A stretch of 64,000 nt of DNA from an uncultured Sphingomonadaceae bacterium (GCA_903871605.1 CAIQHF010000028.1:1-64000), one strand, 5' to 3'; shown: positions 18,668-28,511, counted from the first letter of the stretch. Made by a program: numbers and translations. The notes: generated from the letters alone by a model not told the origin.

Positions 18668-21409
18668 TCAGAAGCCGAAGTTGATCGTTCCCGAGATCGT
18701 CCGCGGCGCGCTGAGCTGCCAGAAGTTGACGGTGGTGTTCGACGCGGTGGCGTTCGATGTCGACGAGGCGCCCGTGTAGAATTTGTCGAACAGGTTGGTC
18801 ACGTTGAACTGCACCCAGGTCGCGTCGTTGAGCCCGAACGCCTTGAGCGACAGCCGAGCGTCGAGGTCGACCACGGTGTAGGGCTTGGTCTTCTTGCCAT
18901 AGACTTCGTAGAAGACCGGCGATTGCGCGACGCCGCCGACCGCGGCCGGGGTGTAGCTCTGATAGACCGCGGTATTCTGGTCGTTGATGTAGCGCGGACC
19001 GGTACGCTTGGCCTGGATACCGACCTCAAGCGGGCCGAAATTGCCCTGGGCGCGGCCGCCGAAGGTGAAGGTCGGTGAACCCGATTCACGCTTGCCCGCG
19101 GTGTTGGCGAGGATCGCCGCGCCCGGGGTGCATGCCGCCGAAGGCCCGACCAGCGTCTGGAAACCGCTGCCGCCGCACGTGCCCAGCTGCACATCGTCGA
19201 GGATCTTCGAGTGGAGATACGATCCGAACGCGTAGAGCGAGAGCTGCGGGATCACCTGATAGGCGATGCTGCCATCCACGCCATATTTATGCACGGTGCC
19301 GAGGTTGGTGTAGGTCGAGAGCTGCAGGATCGGATCGTAATTCTGCTCGATCCGGTTCTTGAAGATCGTGTACCAGCCGGCCAGCTGCGCCTGGACCTTG
19401 CCGCTGCGCATCCGCAGGCCGGTATCGAAATTGTCGCTGGTCTCGGCCTTCGGGCTCGCGGCGGCATTGCCCTGCGGATAGTAGAAGGAATTGTAGAGCT
19501 GATCGGTGCCAGGCACCTGCACGCCCTTCGAATAGTCTCCGTACACGCTGACGTCGGGGGTCAGCTGGAAGATCAGCCCCGCGCTCGGCAGCGCCTTGTT
19601 GTAGTGATAGTTGCGCTTCTGCGGCAGCTGATAGCCGGTCGGCAGGCCGGTCGTGGGATTGATCCCCGACGGATTGTTGGCCGCGTAGATCGCCGCTTCG
19701 GCGTCGCTCTCGGGGCAATCGACGAAGCCGCCGCCCGAGGTCGCAAAGCAATGGTTGTTGAGCTTGCGCTGGAAGAAGGCGCCGCGCACGCCCGCTTCGA
19801 CCGTCAGCCTGTCGTCGAAGAACTTGCCGCGATACTGTGCCGCCACCTGATTGAGGATGGCGAGCGAGACGCGGTCGCGCTTCTGCAGGACGTTGCCGTT
19901 GGCGTCGGTCAGGCCGCCGCTGTCATGCGGGAAGAGATTGGTCGGCGACCCATTGGCGCTCAGGACCGAGGCTTCGCCGGTCTGGCGGTGGTGGCCGTAG
20001 TCGAGCGTGTAGTTGACGCGGACGGTCTGCGTTGGCGCGAAGTTCCACAGCAGGTTGCCGATCACGCCGTAGCGGTTTGTCACCGTGTTGCTGGGCGCCA
20101 GCAGCAGCGTGGTGTCGAGCGTGTCGCCGTCGCCGTTGAGGTCGTGGCCGGTGTAGAAGGTGCCCCCGAACGCGCCGGTGAGATGCGAGACCACGCCGGT
20201 GACGGGGTTCTTCGAGGAATAGGTGCCCTCGCTCGCCTTCATCGTGCCGCCGCCATTGGCATCGGTATATTCATAGAAGGGATCAACCGTCAGGATCAGG
20301 CTGGGCGTCAGCGTGAAGCGCGAATTGATGCGGATGTTACCGGTCTTGGAGGGATTATAGCGGTCGTCATATTCCGAACCGCAGGCCGCCTGGTTCATGT
20401 TCGCGCCGGTCGGCGAAAGCGTGGTCGTCTCGTTCTGCGCGGTGCCGTTGACCGGCGCCAGGCGCGAGCAGGCGCCGAGCTTGTAGTAAAGCTGGTTCTG
20501 ATAGTCGCGCTCGTCCGAGCCGCTGGCGAAGCGGTTGACGCTCGAATCGGGGCCGGCGATGCGCGTGCCGATCACCTGGCCGGTGCTGTTCAGGATGGTC
20601 GTGTCGTTGCGCAGCGGCTCGGAGCCGAAGAAATTATTGTGGTTCTTGTTGAAATGCCCGCCGACCGAGACGAAGTCGCCATTCGAGCCGATCGGCTGAT
20701 AGATCTTCGCGTTGAACTGCTGCTTGTCGACCTTGCCGAAGTCGTTGAACGGCGCGTTATAGGCCTGCTTGGAAGCGGCGATCCAGGCGCGCGTGCCGAA
20801 ACTGGTCAGATTGCCCGTGTCGATGACGCCGAAGATGCGCATCATGTCATATTCGCCCGCCGAACCCTCGAGCCGGACGTGGAAGTCCTCTGTGGGGTTG
20901 CGCGTGGTGTAGTTGACCGTCGATCCGGTCGCCGACGGAGTCGGGCTGTCGACGTCGGTCGAGCCGAGCGAGACGTTGACCTGGTCGATCAGCTCGGGAT
21001 CGAGCATCTGGTTCGAATAGAGCGCGTAATTGCCCGTATCGTTGAGCGGGATGCCGTCGAACGTCTCGGAGATACGCGACTGGTCGAAGCCGCGGATGGT
21101 GAGGAAGCCGCCCGAGGAACCATAGCCGTCATTGTTCTGGAAGCTGACGCCGGGGACGAGATTGATCGTGTCGTTGATCGTCTGGCCCGGTGTGAGGTGC
21201 GTGATCAGTGCCTGCGTGAGGATCTGCCGCGTCTTGGGCGTGTCGGGGATCGAGACGCCGTCGACCTGCTTGGGGCCCTTGGTGCCGGTGACCACGATCT
21301 CCGGCTGGTCGAACACCTGCGAGCCCGTCGACTGCGCAAAGGCCGGCGTCATTGCCGCAAGCGCAAGAAGCGAAACGGACGCGCGCGCGCCCTGCCTAAA
21401 ATAAATCAC
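18668..21409 (-). CDS. TonB-dependent outer-membrane receptor
   Basis: About 913 residues from the GTG at 21409. A signal peptide (SVSLLALAAMTPAFA) is followed by a TonB-box-like EIVVTGTKG segment. The plug domain has LTIRGFDQSRISETFDGIPLND, and a long 22-strand barrel ends in TISGTINFGF with the terminal Phe. The longer open frame upstream has no signal-like character. It imports a large ligand using TonB energy; the plug resembles sphingomonad receptors of mixed or unknown specificity. No linked periplasmic or regulatory genes are present to indicate a siderophore or sugar. A strong terminator follows. Confidence 0.93.
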   Translation of the reverse strand: MIYFRQGARASVSLLALAAMTPAFAQSTGSQVFDQPEIVVTGTKGPKQVDGVSIPDTPKTRQILTQALITHLTPGQTINDTINLVPGVSFQNNDGYGSSGGFLTIRGFDQSRISETFDGIPLNDTGNYALYSNQMLDPELIDQVNVSLGSTDVDSPTPSATGSTVNYTTRNPTEDFHVRLEGSAGEYDMMRIFGVIDTGNLTSFGTRAWIAASKQAYNAPFNDFGKVDKQQFNAKIYQPIGSNGDFVSVGGHFNKNHNNFFGSEPLRNDTTILNSTGQVIGTRIAGPDSSVNRFASGSDERDYQNQLYYKLGACSRLAPVNGTAQNETTTLSPTGANMNQAACGSEYDDRYNPSKTGNIRINSRFTLTPSLILTVDPFYEYTDANGGGTMKASEGTYSSKNPVTGVVSHLTGAFGGTFYTGHDLNGDGDTLDTTLLLAPSNTVTNRYGVIGNLLWNFAPTQTVRVNYTLDYGHHRQTGEASVLSANGSPTNLFPHDSGGLTDANGNVLQKRDRVSLAILNQVAAQYRGKFFDDRLTVEAGVRGAFFQRKLNNHCFATSGGGFVDCPESDAEAAIYAANNPSGINPTTGLPTGYQLPQKRNYHYNKALPSAGLIFQLTPDVSVYGDYSKGVQVPGTDQLYNSFYYPQGNAAASPKAETSDNFDTGLRMRSGKVQAQLAGWYTIFKNRIEQNYDPILQLSTYTNLGTVHKYGVDGSIAYQVIPQLSLYAFGSYLHSKILDDVQLGTCGGSGFQTLVGPSAACTPGAAILANTAGKRESGSPTFTFGGRAQGNFGPLEVGIQAKRTGPRYINDQNTAVYQSYTPAAVGGVAQSPVFYEVYGKKTKPYTVVDLDARLSLKAFGLNDATWVQFNVTNLFDKFYTGASSTSNATASNTTVNFWQLSAPRTISGTINFGF

Positions 21410-21590
21410 GATGGTACACCCCTGGTTAAGCGAATCCCTGCCGGGCCTCGGCGCCCTGCTATCGCCGCCGCTAGAGATGGCAAATGTCAGTTTGGCGACA
21501 GCACCCGTCGTCTGCCGCGATGCAGCATATTCGGCCAAGAGTGTTGCACGCGTGGCACAGTGCATGGCGGCAGCGTGATCGGATGATTAG
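21410..21590. promoter_or_regulatory. Divergent promoter region with operator-like dyad
   Basis: A 181-bp gap between the TonB receptor (-) and the flavin reductase-like gene (+). At 21542–21559 the sequence TGTTGCACGCGTGGCACA is a 14/18 dyad centred on CACGCGTG. It is a plausible regulator site; no promoter hexamers are convincing. Confidence 0.3.
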
Positions 21591-22223
21591 ATGGCGGTAA
21601 TGATCGACACCCATTTCTACGAGCCCGCGCAGGGCCATCGTCTTCCGCACGACCCGTTCAAGGCGATCGTCGCCCCGCGCCCGATCGGGTGGGTGTCGAC
21701 GGTCGATGGTGCGGGGCGGCCCAACCTCGCGCCCTACAGCTTCTTCAACGCGGTCGCCGATTCGCCGCCGATGCTGGCCTTCTCGTCGGTCGGGCGGAAG
21801 GACAGCGTCGCCAATTGCGAGGCGACTCGGGCGTTCGTGTGGAACCTCGCGACGCGACCGCTCGCCGAGCGGATGAATGAATGCGCCGCGCCGCTCCCTC
21901 ACGGCGTCAGCGAGTTCGTCCGCGCCGGGCTGACGCCCGTACCATCGCGCCTGGTCGCGCCGCCACGCGTGGCCGAGAGTCCCGCGTCGCTCGAATGCCG
22001 CGTCGTCGACATCCACCGTCTGCGCGATCTCGACGGTACCGCGATCGATAACTGGCTGGTCATCGGGCAGGTCGTCGGTGTGCATATCGACCCCGCCTTC
22101 CTGACCGCGGAAGGGTTGTTCGACACCTTTGCCGCGCGGCCGATCCTTCGCGCGGGCTACCGGGCCGACTATGCCGAGATCGGGCGCGAGGCGAAATTCG
22201 AGATGGTGCGACCCACCGCCTAA
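21591..22223 (+). CDS. Flavin reductase-like (DIM6/NTAB) FMN-binding protein
   Basis: A 210-residue split-barrel flavoprotein. FKAIVAPRPIGWVSTVD and APYSFFNAVADSPPMLAFS are the family's FMN-contacting blocks, and KDSVANCEATRAFVWN follows. Members reduce flavin with NAD(P)H or act as FMN enzymes on small substrates; the substrate here is unknown. The start could be ATG 21591 or the in-frame ATG at 21600; both keep the domain intact. It converges with trehalase, the two stops overlapping by 4 bp. Confidence 0.85.
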   Translation: MAVMIDTHFYEPAQGHRLPHDPFKAIVAPRPIGWVSTVDGAGRPNLAPYSFFNAVADSPPMLAFSSVGRKDSVANCEATRAFVWNLATRPLAERMNECAAPLPHGVSEFVRAGLTPVPSRLVAPPRVAESPASLECRVVDIHRLRDLDGTAIDNWLVIGQVVGVHIDPAFLTAEGLFDTFAARPILRAGYRADYAEIGREAKFEMVRPTA

Positions 22224-23872
22224 TTGGCGACGCCCGGACCATAGTCGCCGGCAAGCGCGCGGGTGACGCCGTTGGTCCAGCCGAAGCCGTCCTGCAGCGC
22301 ATATTCGCCGCCGCCGCCGCCGCGCCCGCGCTCGACATCATATTTTTCGACCAGCCTGCCCGTCGCCTGGTAGCGCGCCGATACCGTCGCCAGCCAGCGT
22401 TGCGCGATGCCGCGCGCCAGCGACGGCTCGCCATTGTCGCGCAGCGCGACGACGCCGATCCACTGCAACGGTGCCCAGCCATTGGGCGCATCCCATTGCT
22501 GGCGGGTGCGCGTCGTCGTGGTGCGCAGCCCGCCGGGCGCGAGCAGCCGCAGCCGCACCGTCTGCGCCACCGCCTTGGCCTGGTCGGGCCGCGCGACCCC
22601 GACGAACAGCGGGAACAGCGTCGCTGCCGACAGCATCGCGGTGGGGCGACCATTGTGCCAGTCGAGATCGGCGAAGCGGTTGTCGCGCGCCACCCAGAAA
22701 TCGGTGCGCAGCGCAGCGGCGCGGGCGTTGGCGCGCGCCACATATTGCTCGACGCAGGCCGAGTCGCCGATCCGCGCGCAGGCGAGCGCGATCATCCGCT
22801 CCATTCCGTAGAGCAGGCTGTTGAGATCGACCGGGGCGATGTCGGTGGTGCGGATCGTGGCGAGCGTCCGGCCGTCGCCCAGCCAGCGCGACGAGAAGTC
22901 CCAGCCGCTTTCGGCAGCCGCGCGCAGGTTGCGGAACAGCGCGTCGTCGGGTTCATCGGATGCCGCGGCGGTGGCGACATCCTCGGCATAGCTTTCCTCG
23001 CGCGGCGTGGCGCGCATGTCCCAATAGCGATTGAGCAGCGTGCCGTCGGGCAGGCGGACGACGTGGAAGCGCGCCTGGCCCGGCGCGAGACCGTCCTCGC
23101 CGCGCATCCACCACGCATGTTCGCGGCGCAGCGCCGCGAGCCGGCGACGGAAGGTCGGCACGTCGTGCGCGGGCGACAGGCCGAGCATCAGATAATAGAC
23201 CGGCGGTTGCGAGCGGCTGAGATAATAGGTGCGCGTGCCGTTGGGGATGTGGCCGTAGCGCTCGATCAGCGTGGTGAAATCGTCGATCATGCTTTCGACC
23301 AGATCGCCGCGCCGGTCGCGCGCGAGCCCGAGCATCGTGAAATAGCTGTCCCAATAATAGATTTCGCGAAAGCGCCCGCCCGGGACGACATAGGCGCTGG
23401 GCAGCGTCAGCGCCGATCCCGACGCTGCGGTCGCGGCGGGTTCGCGGGTCAGGACGGGCCAGAGCCCGGCGATATGCGCGAGCAGCGGCGTCCGCGCGAC
23501 GCCGACGGCGGGGGGCGCACTGGCGGGTGTGGCCGGAATGGCGAAGTTGGCGAGTACGAAGCGGCGCAGCGCAGCGGCGCTGCGGGGGTGCTGGGTGCGA
23601 TAGTCGATCAGGATCGCGCCGGCGTCGCGTCGCGGCACGGCGTCGGCAAAGGTCTTGCCGTCGGGAAAGACGTGCGCGAGCTGCACCGCGCGGAACAGCG
23701 GGCCGTAGAGATCCGCGGGGGTCGCGACGACCGGCCCGGAAGCGCCTGCAAAGCCGGTCGCATCGGCAAGCCGCAGCGGCGCGACAGCGGCGGGCGTGAC
23801 CGCCAACACGACGAGCGCGGCAAGCGCGCCGAGCAGCCAGCGGGTTGCGCGGGCCAGGATTCCAAGCTGCAT
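22220..23872 (-). CDS. treA: Periplasmic alpha,alpha-trehalase (GH37)
   Basis: A 550-residue glycoside hydrolase family 37 enzyme. Trehalase signature 1 appears as PGGRFREIYYWDSY at about residues 161–174 and signature 2 as QWDAPNGWAPLQW at about 458–470. The Gly-rich segment GRGGGGGEYALQDGFGWTNG near the C-terminus is typical. An N-terminal hydrophobic segment (WLLGALAALVVLAVTPAAVA) acts as signal peptide, so it should split trehalose to glucose in the periplasm. It is a single gene, divergent from the prolyl oligopeptidase with a gap of about 100 bp. Confidence 0.95.
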   Translation of the reverse strand: MQLGILARATRWLLGALAALVVLAVTPAAVAPLRLADATGFAGASGPVVATPADLYGPLFRAVQLAHVFPDGKTFADAVPRRDAGAILIDYRTQHPRSAAALRRFVLANFAIPATPASAPPAVGVARTPLLAHIAGLWPVLTREPAATAASGSALTLPSAYVVPGGRFREIYYWDSYFTMLGLARDRRGDLVESMIDDFTTLIERYGHIPNGTRTYYLSRSQPPVYYLMLGLSPAHDVPTFRRRLAALRREHAWWMRGEDGLAPGQARFHVVRLPDGTLLNRYWDMRATPREESYAEDVATAAASDEPDDALFRNLRAAAESGWDFSSRWLGDGRTLATIRTTDIAPVDLNSLLYGMERMIALACARIGDSACVEQYVARANARAAALRTDFWVARDNRFADLDWHNGRPTAMLSAATLFPLFVGVARPDQAKAVAQTVRLRLLAPGGLRTTTTRTRQQWDAPNGWAPLQWIGVVALRDNGEPSLARGIAQRWLATVSARYQATGRLVEKYDVERGRGGGGGEYALQDGFGWTNGVTRALAGDYGPGVAN

Positions 23873-23975
23873 CGCGCGATCCTGCCGCCTTGCGCGGCGA
23901 TTGGCGAGTCCCGTCGCTTCCGTTGCGGCGCAATCCCGGCTTATGGTGGAAAAAATGGCGAACAGGGAGCCGAAT

Positions 23976-26078
23976 ATGCGTCGCTTGAGTGTGTCGGTCG
24001 CAACCGGAGCGTTTCTGCTGGCAGGGCTGGCACACGCCGCGCCGCCGCAGCCCGCCGACCCCTATGTCGGCCTCGAGCAGGTCGACGACGCGGACGCGCT
24101 GGCGACGGTCAAGGGCTGGAACGCGTGGACGACCGACAAGCTCGAGCGGCTGCCGGGGTTCGCCGCCTATCGCAGCCGCGCCGAGACGCTGCTTTCAGAC
24201 GATCGCAAGATCGCCGAGCCCGAGCGCATCCTGGGCGCACGCGTGCTCAATTTCTGGCAGGATGCCGCGCACCCGCGTGGGCTGTGGCGCGTTTCGCCGC
24301 TCGCCGCCTTCGCGGCGGGTAAACCCGAATGGCGCACGCTGATCGACGTCGGCGCGCTCGGCAAGGCCGAGGGCAAGCGCTGGGTGTTCAAGGGCGCGAC
24401 CTGCCTGTGGCCCGCCTATGTGCGCTGCATGGTGTCGCTGTCCGATGGCGGCGGCGACGCGGCGACGATCCGCGAATATGACCTCGACAAGGGCGCTTTC
24501 GTCGACGGCGGCTTCATGCTGCCCGCGGCCAAGAGCGAGGTCGCGTGGGCCGGCCCCGACGCGCTCTATGTGGGCACCGATTACGGACCGGGCAGCGTCA
24601 CCGATTCGGGCTATGCGCGGATCGTCAAACTGTGGAAGCGCGGTACTCCGCTCGGGCAGGCGACCGTCGTCAGCGAAGGGCAGGTGAGCGACGTCTCGGT
24701 GGCCGCGCAGACGCTCGTCGATGGCGACCGGACCTGGCCGATCGTGCTGCGCGGGATCGATTTCTACCACCACAAGCTCAGCCACATCGCCCCCGACGGC
24801 CGGCTGGTCGCCTCGCCGCTGCCCGACGATGCCGACGTCTCCGATGTGATCGACGGCCGGCTGATCGCGACGCTCAAGAGCGCGTGGGCCGGTCATCCAG
24901 CAGGCGCGCTGGTCGCCTATTCGATCCCCGACCTCCTCGCCGGCAAGTCGCCCGCGATCGAGACGCTGTTCGTGCCGACGTCGCATCAGGCGGTCGAGGA
25001 GGTGTCGGCGAGCCAGTCGCTGCTATGGGTCAAGCTGCTCGACGACGTGTCCGGACGACTCTTGACGATCAAGCGCGACGCCGACGGCCAGTGGCGCGGT
25101 CGCGCGGTCGCGCTTCCAGACAAATCCACGGTCCATCTCTCCGCCACCGCCCCCGACAGCGATCTCGCCTTCGCCACCGTCGAGGGCATGCTGACCCCGC
25201 CGACGCTGTTCCGCGTCACGCCCGGCGCAGCGCCAGCGCCGGTGCAGGCGCTTCCCGCGCGTTTCGACGCCGCGACGATGACCGTCGAGCAGCGCTTCGC
25301 CACCTCGAAGGACGGCACCAAGGTTCCGTACTTCCTCGTCCGCAGGAAGGGGACAAGCGGCCCGGTGCCAGCGCTGATCCACGCCTATGGCGGGTTCGAG
25401 CTCGCGCAGACGCCGAGCTATCTCGTCTCCGAACCCTATCGGTCCGGCCCGCTCGGCCTGTTCTGGGTGGAGGAGGGCAATGCCTATGTGCTCGCCAACA
25501 TCCGCGGCGGCGGCGAATATGGCCCCGCCTGGCACGACGCCGCGCTGCGCGAGAAGCGGCAGAACGCCTATGACGATCTCTATGCGGTCGCGCAGGACCT
25601 GGTCGCGAGCGGCGTGTCGCAGACGAAGCGTATCGCGGTGTCGGGGCGATCGAACGGCGGGCTGATGGCGTCGGTCGCGATCACCGAGCGCCCCGATCTG
25701 TTCGGCGCGGCGATCATCGGCTCGCCGCTCACCGACATGAAGCGCTTTTCGCACCTGCTCGCGGGCGCATCGTGGATGGGTGAATATGGCGATCCCGACA
25801 AGCCCGCCGACTGGGCGTTCATCTCGAAATACTCGCCCTATCAGGCGCTTCGCCCCGGCGTGAAATATCCGGTGCCGTTCATCTACACGTCGACCCGCGA
25901 CGACCGGGTGCATCCCGGCCACGCGCGCAAATTCGCCGCCAGGCTCGAGGCCTATCACGATCCTTTCTATTATGACGAAGCGATCGAGGGCGGCCACGCC
26001 GCCGGCGTCGAGCCCAAGGAGGACGCCGAGCGCGTCGCGCTCGAGACGGTCTATCTCAATCAGCAGCTGCCGCGCTGA
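23976..26078 (+). CDS. Prolyl oligopeptidase family serine peptidase (S9A)
   Basis: About 700 residues starting at ATG 23976 behind an AGGGAG site, with a signal peptide (VSVATGAFLLAGLAHA). A seven-bladed beta-propeller precedes the alpha/beta hydrolase domain. The catalytic Ser is near residue 559 in GRSNGGLMA, Asp near 642–643 in TRDDRVHPGH, and His near 674 in EGGHAAG. GGGEYGPAWHDAALREKRQNAYDD is the usual family segment, here slightly shortened in quotation to its key residues G-E-Y and W-H. It should cleave short peptides in the periplasm, perhaps after Pro. It is a single-gene unit followed by strong hairpins. Confidence 0.93.
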   Translation: MRRLSVSVATGAFLLAGLAHAAPPQPADPYVGLEQVDDADALATVKGWNAWTTDKLERLPGFAAYRSRAETLLSDDRKIAEPERILGARVLNFWQDAAHPRGLWRVSPLAAFAAGKPEWRTLIDVGALGKAEGKRWVFKGATCLWPAYVRCMVSLSDGGGDAATIREYDLDKGAFVDGGFMLPAAKSEVAWAGPDALYVGTDYGPGSVTDSGYARIVKLWKRGTPLGQATVVSEGQVSDVSVAAQTLVDGDRTWPIVLRGIDFYHHKLSHIAPDGRLVASPLPDDADVSDVIDGRLIATLKSAWAGHPAGALVAYSIPDLLAGKSPAIETLFVPTSHQAVEEVSASQSLLWVKLLDDVSGRLLTIKRDADGQWRGRAVALPDKSTVHLSATAPDSDLAFATVEGMLTPPTLFRVTPGAAPAPVQALPARFDAATMTVEQRFATSKDGTKVPYFLVRRKGTSGPVPALIHAYGGFELAQTPSYLVSEPYRSGPLGLFWVEEGNAYVLANIRGGGEYGPAWHDAALREKRQNAYDDLYAVAQDLVASGVSQTKRIAVSGRSNGGLMASVAITERPDLFGAAIIGSPLTDMKRFSHLLAGASWMGEYGDPDKPADWAFISKYSPYQALRPGVKYPVPFIYTSTRDDRVHPGHARKFAARLEAYHDPFYYDEAIEGGHAAGVEPKEDAERVALETVYLNQQLPR

Positions 26079-26135
26079 GAGGGCGCCCTCTGATTATCGG
26101 CGTGGGGAGGCCACGGCGCGCGGCCTTCCCACGCC
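26078..26135 (+). terminator. Tandem hairpins after prolyl oligopeptidase
   Basis: A 14-bp palindrome AGAGGGCGCCCTCT at 26078–26091 is followed by a 14-bp stem, 26099–26112 pairing with 26122–26135, around a 9-nt loop. No T-tract follows, so this may be a Rho-independent-like or mRNA-stabilising structure. Confidence 0.5.
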
Positions 26136-26198
26136 ACCCCGGGAGCCATCGCGGCCGTCAGGGGTTGTCTCGGGCAACCCTGGCCAATGGAGGCGTCC

Positions 26199-26279
26199 GT
26201 GCGATCGATCCTGCTCTATTTCATCGGAATTCCGATCCCGATCATCCTGTTGCTGGCGATGTGCACGCATCATTTCTGA
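26199..26279 (+). CDS. 26-residue single-helix membrane micropeptide
   Basis: A GTG-started frame reads MRSILLYFIGIPIPIILLLA then MCTHHF and stops at 26279. TGGAGG lies 5 nt before the start. The peptide is one hydrophobic helix with a Gly-Ile-Pro-Ile-Pro kink, a basic residue at the N-terminus and His-His at the C-terminus. I recall similar unnamed 25–30-residue GIPIP peptides in many Proteobacteria, but I assign no function. The small size, the good ribosome site and the clean membrane profile support it as real. It lies in a 224-bp gap otherwise holding only the terminator hairpins. Confidence 0.65.
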   Translation: MRSILLYFIGIPIPIILLLAMCTHHF

Positions 26280-26302
26280 AGCCGCCGCCTGCGGGGCGGT
26301 GA

Positions 26303-28399
26303 TCAGGCCGCGGACTGGAAGCGTGCCAGCTGGCGGATCGAGCGAAAGTCGAAGATCTGGTCGAGTGCGATCCCGGCACGGCCCGATCGTATCCAGCGCA
26401 CCACGCCGTCGAGCGGCTCGCCCTCGACGAACTCGATCGTGATCCGCGCGTCGGCTGCAAGCTCAAGCGGCTCGAAATCGTCGATCATCGCGCCGGCCGA
26501 CGAGATGTCGCGCAGTCTTGCCGGGATGCGGCGCCCGTCGCGCGCGATCCAGATCGTGCGGAGCATCCGCGTCCGCGCCGCCCGGCTGACCTTGACCCCC
26601 GTCGGCACCGCGACGGTCGTGCCCGAAAGCTGCTGGATCACCTGCTGCTCAGGCACCGGCCGGCCATAGACGAAGCCCTGGATGTGCGTGCAGCCGAGCG
26701 CGCGGATCAGCTCGATCTCGTCCTGTGCCTCTACCCCCTCGGCGGTCGTCTCGAGGTGCATCGCGTCGGCCAGCGTCACGATCGCCTTGATGATCGCCGC
26801 GTTGCGCGACCCGGCGTGGCCGAGCCCGCGAACGAACGACTGGTCGATCTTAATCTTGTCGAACGGCGCGGTCTTGAGATAGCCGAGCGACGAATAGCCC
26901 GTTCCGAAATCGTCGAGCGCGAGCCGGACGCCGAGCAGCTTGAGGTTCCGGAAGGTCTCGTCGTTGGCGCTCGATCCGCCGAGGAAAACGCTTTCGGTGA
27001 TCTCGAGCTCGAGCCGGGCGGGATCGAGCCCCGACTTGGCAAGCGCGCTGGTGACCAGCAGGGGCAGCGTCGGCCGCGCGAACTGGATCGGCGAGACGTT
27101 CACCGCGATCCGAACCGGTGCCGGCCATTGGGCCGCCGCCATCGTCGCGGTGCGCAGCACCCATTCGCCGATCGGTTCGATCAGCCCCGATTCCTCGGCG
27201 ACGGGAATGAAGTCGGCGGGGGAGATCGCGCCGAGCCGCGGATGCTCCCAGCGGACGAGCGCCTCGTAGCCGGTGATCGCGCCCGTGGCGGTGCCGACGA
27301 CGGGTTGATAAACGAGATGGAGCTGGCCGCCGGGCAGCGCCTGGCGCAGATCGTCCTCCATCTGGCGCCGCATCTGCGCAAGGGCGAGCAGTTCGGCGAT
27401 ATAGAAACGATGCGTGCCGCGGCCGTCGCCCTTGGCGGCGTAAAGCGCGAGGTCGGCATTGCGGACGAGCGTTTCGGAGGTATCGCCGTCGTCGGGGGCG
27501 ATCGCGATGCCGATCGAGCAGCCGATCGAGATAGACGAGCCGGCGATGTGATAGGGTTGCGACAATGCCGCAACGATTCCGTGCGCCATGTCGGCAAGCA
27601 CATCGCGGCGGCACTCGCCGGCGATGACGACCTCGAATTCGTCGCCGCCACGCCGCCCGACCAGTGCGCCGTCGCCGACGGTGCGCTGGAGGCGCTGCGC
27701 GACCAGCTTGAGCAAAAGGTCGCCGGTCTGGTGGCCGAGCGTGTCGTTGACCGCCTTGAACCGGTCGAGATCGAGCAGCAGCAACGCGAGCGGCTGCCAC
27801 TGCCCGGGGCGGCGCGCGAGCAGTTGGTCGAGCGACAGCTGCATCTTGGCACGATTGGCGAGCCCGGTGAGCGAATCGAACAGAGCGAGCCTGGTCACCT
27901 CGGCCTCGGTGCGGCGCTTGGCGGTCAGATCAGCACCGGTCCCGACGAAACCGCGGAACTGGCCGACGTCGTCGAACAGCGGCCGCCCCGAAATCGACCA
28001 GCTGCGATCGGCCGCGGCTGCGGTGCTGACATGGTAGTCCGAAAAGGATGTGCGTCCGAGGATATGGAAGCGCAGCGTGCGTTCGGCGGAGACGTCGTCG
28101 CCGGGGACCGTGAAGACGTCGCACAGCGGTTCGCCGACCGGATCCTGGCCGATTGCGCACAATTGGTCGACGATGCTCGCCGAAAGATAGCTAAGGCGGC
28201 CCTCGCGGTCGGTCTCCCAGAACCAGCCGCTGCCCTGATCCTCGACGCACTGGATGAAGCGCAGCGCGCGCGCCGCCTTCTCGCTGTCGGTGACGCTGGG
28301 TTTAGGCTGGCGCCACCCACGTTTGAGCCGGCTCAGAGAGGCCAATCCGCCCGTTTCGCCGGGAACGGTTGATGCCGATCCTGATGCTCTGCCCGCCAT
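26303..28399 (-). CDS. PAS-GGDEF-EAL-PilZ cyclic-di-GMP signalling protein
   Basis: About 698 residues from ATG 28399. Order: PAS-like sensor (about 50–165, with FVGTGADLTAKRRTEAEV as its end), GGDEF with intact GGDEF at about 251–255, EAL with intact E-A-L at about 379–381 (GYEALVRWEHP, and DDFGTGYSSL later), then a C-terminal PilZ domain at about 600–690. No RxxD inhibitory site is visible five residues before GGDEF. Both output motifs are intact, so it may make or degrade c-di-GMP and also bind it. No membrane helix is present, so it is cytosolic. The start is uncertain because the open frame extends into the divergent gene region. Confidence 0.9.
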   Translation of the reverse strand: MAGRASGSASTVPGETGGLASLSRLKRGWRQPKPSVTDSEKAARALRFIQCVEDQGSGWFWETDREGRLSYLSASIVDQLCAIGQDPVGEPLCDVFTVPGDDVSAERTLRFHILGRTSFSDYHVSTAAAADRSWSISGRPLFDDVGQFRGFVGTGADLTAKRRTEAEVTRLALFDSLTGLANRAKMQLSLDQLLARRPGQWQPLALLLLDLDRFKAVNDTLGHQTGDLLLKLVAQRLQRTVGDGALVGRRGGDEFEVVIAGECRRDVLADMAHGIVAALSQPYHIAGSSISIGCSIGIAIAPDDGDTSETLVRNADLALYAAKGDGRGTHRFYIAELLALAQMRRQMEDDLRQALPGGQLHLVYQPVVGTATGAITGYEALVRWEHPRLGAISPADFIPVAEESGLIEPIGEWVLRTATMAAAQWPAPVRIAVNVSPIQFARPTLPLLVTSALAKSGLDPARLELEITESVFLGGSSANDETFRNLKLLGVRLALDDFGTGYSSLGYLKTAPFDKIKIDQSFVRGLGHAGSRNAAIIKAIVTLADAMHLETTAEGVEAQDEIELIRALGCTHIQGFVYGRPVPEQQVIQQLSGTTVAVPTGVKVSRAARTRMLRTIWIARDGRRIPARLRDISSAGAMIDDFEPLELAADARITIEFVEGEPLDGVVRWIRSGRAGIALDQIFDFRSIRQLARFQSAA

Positions 28400-28511
28400 C
28401 GCCCGACCATGCCGCGAATTTCCGAACAGCCGGTTAATCCGCTCTAAGGACAATCCGAATCGCCCGCGCGTGAGTGCCGAAAGGCTTGCTTCGCGACGGC
28501 AGGCATCCGAC

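Noticed and set aside
19211-21586. 791-codon open frame opposite the TonB receptor
   Set aside because: Antisense shadow; composition dominated by Val/Ala/Arg, no domains, and no ribosome site.
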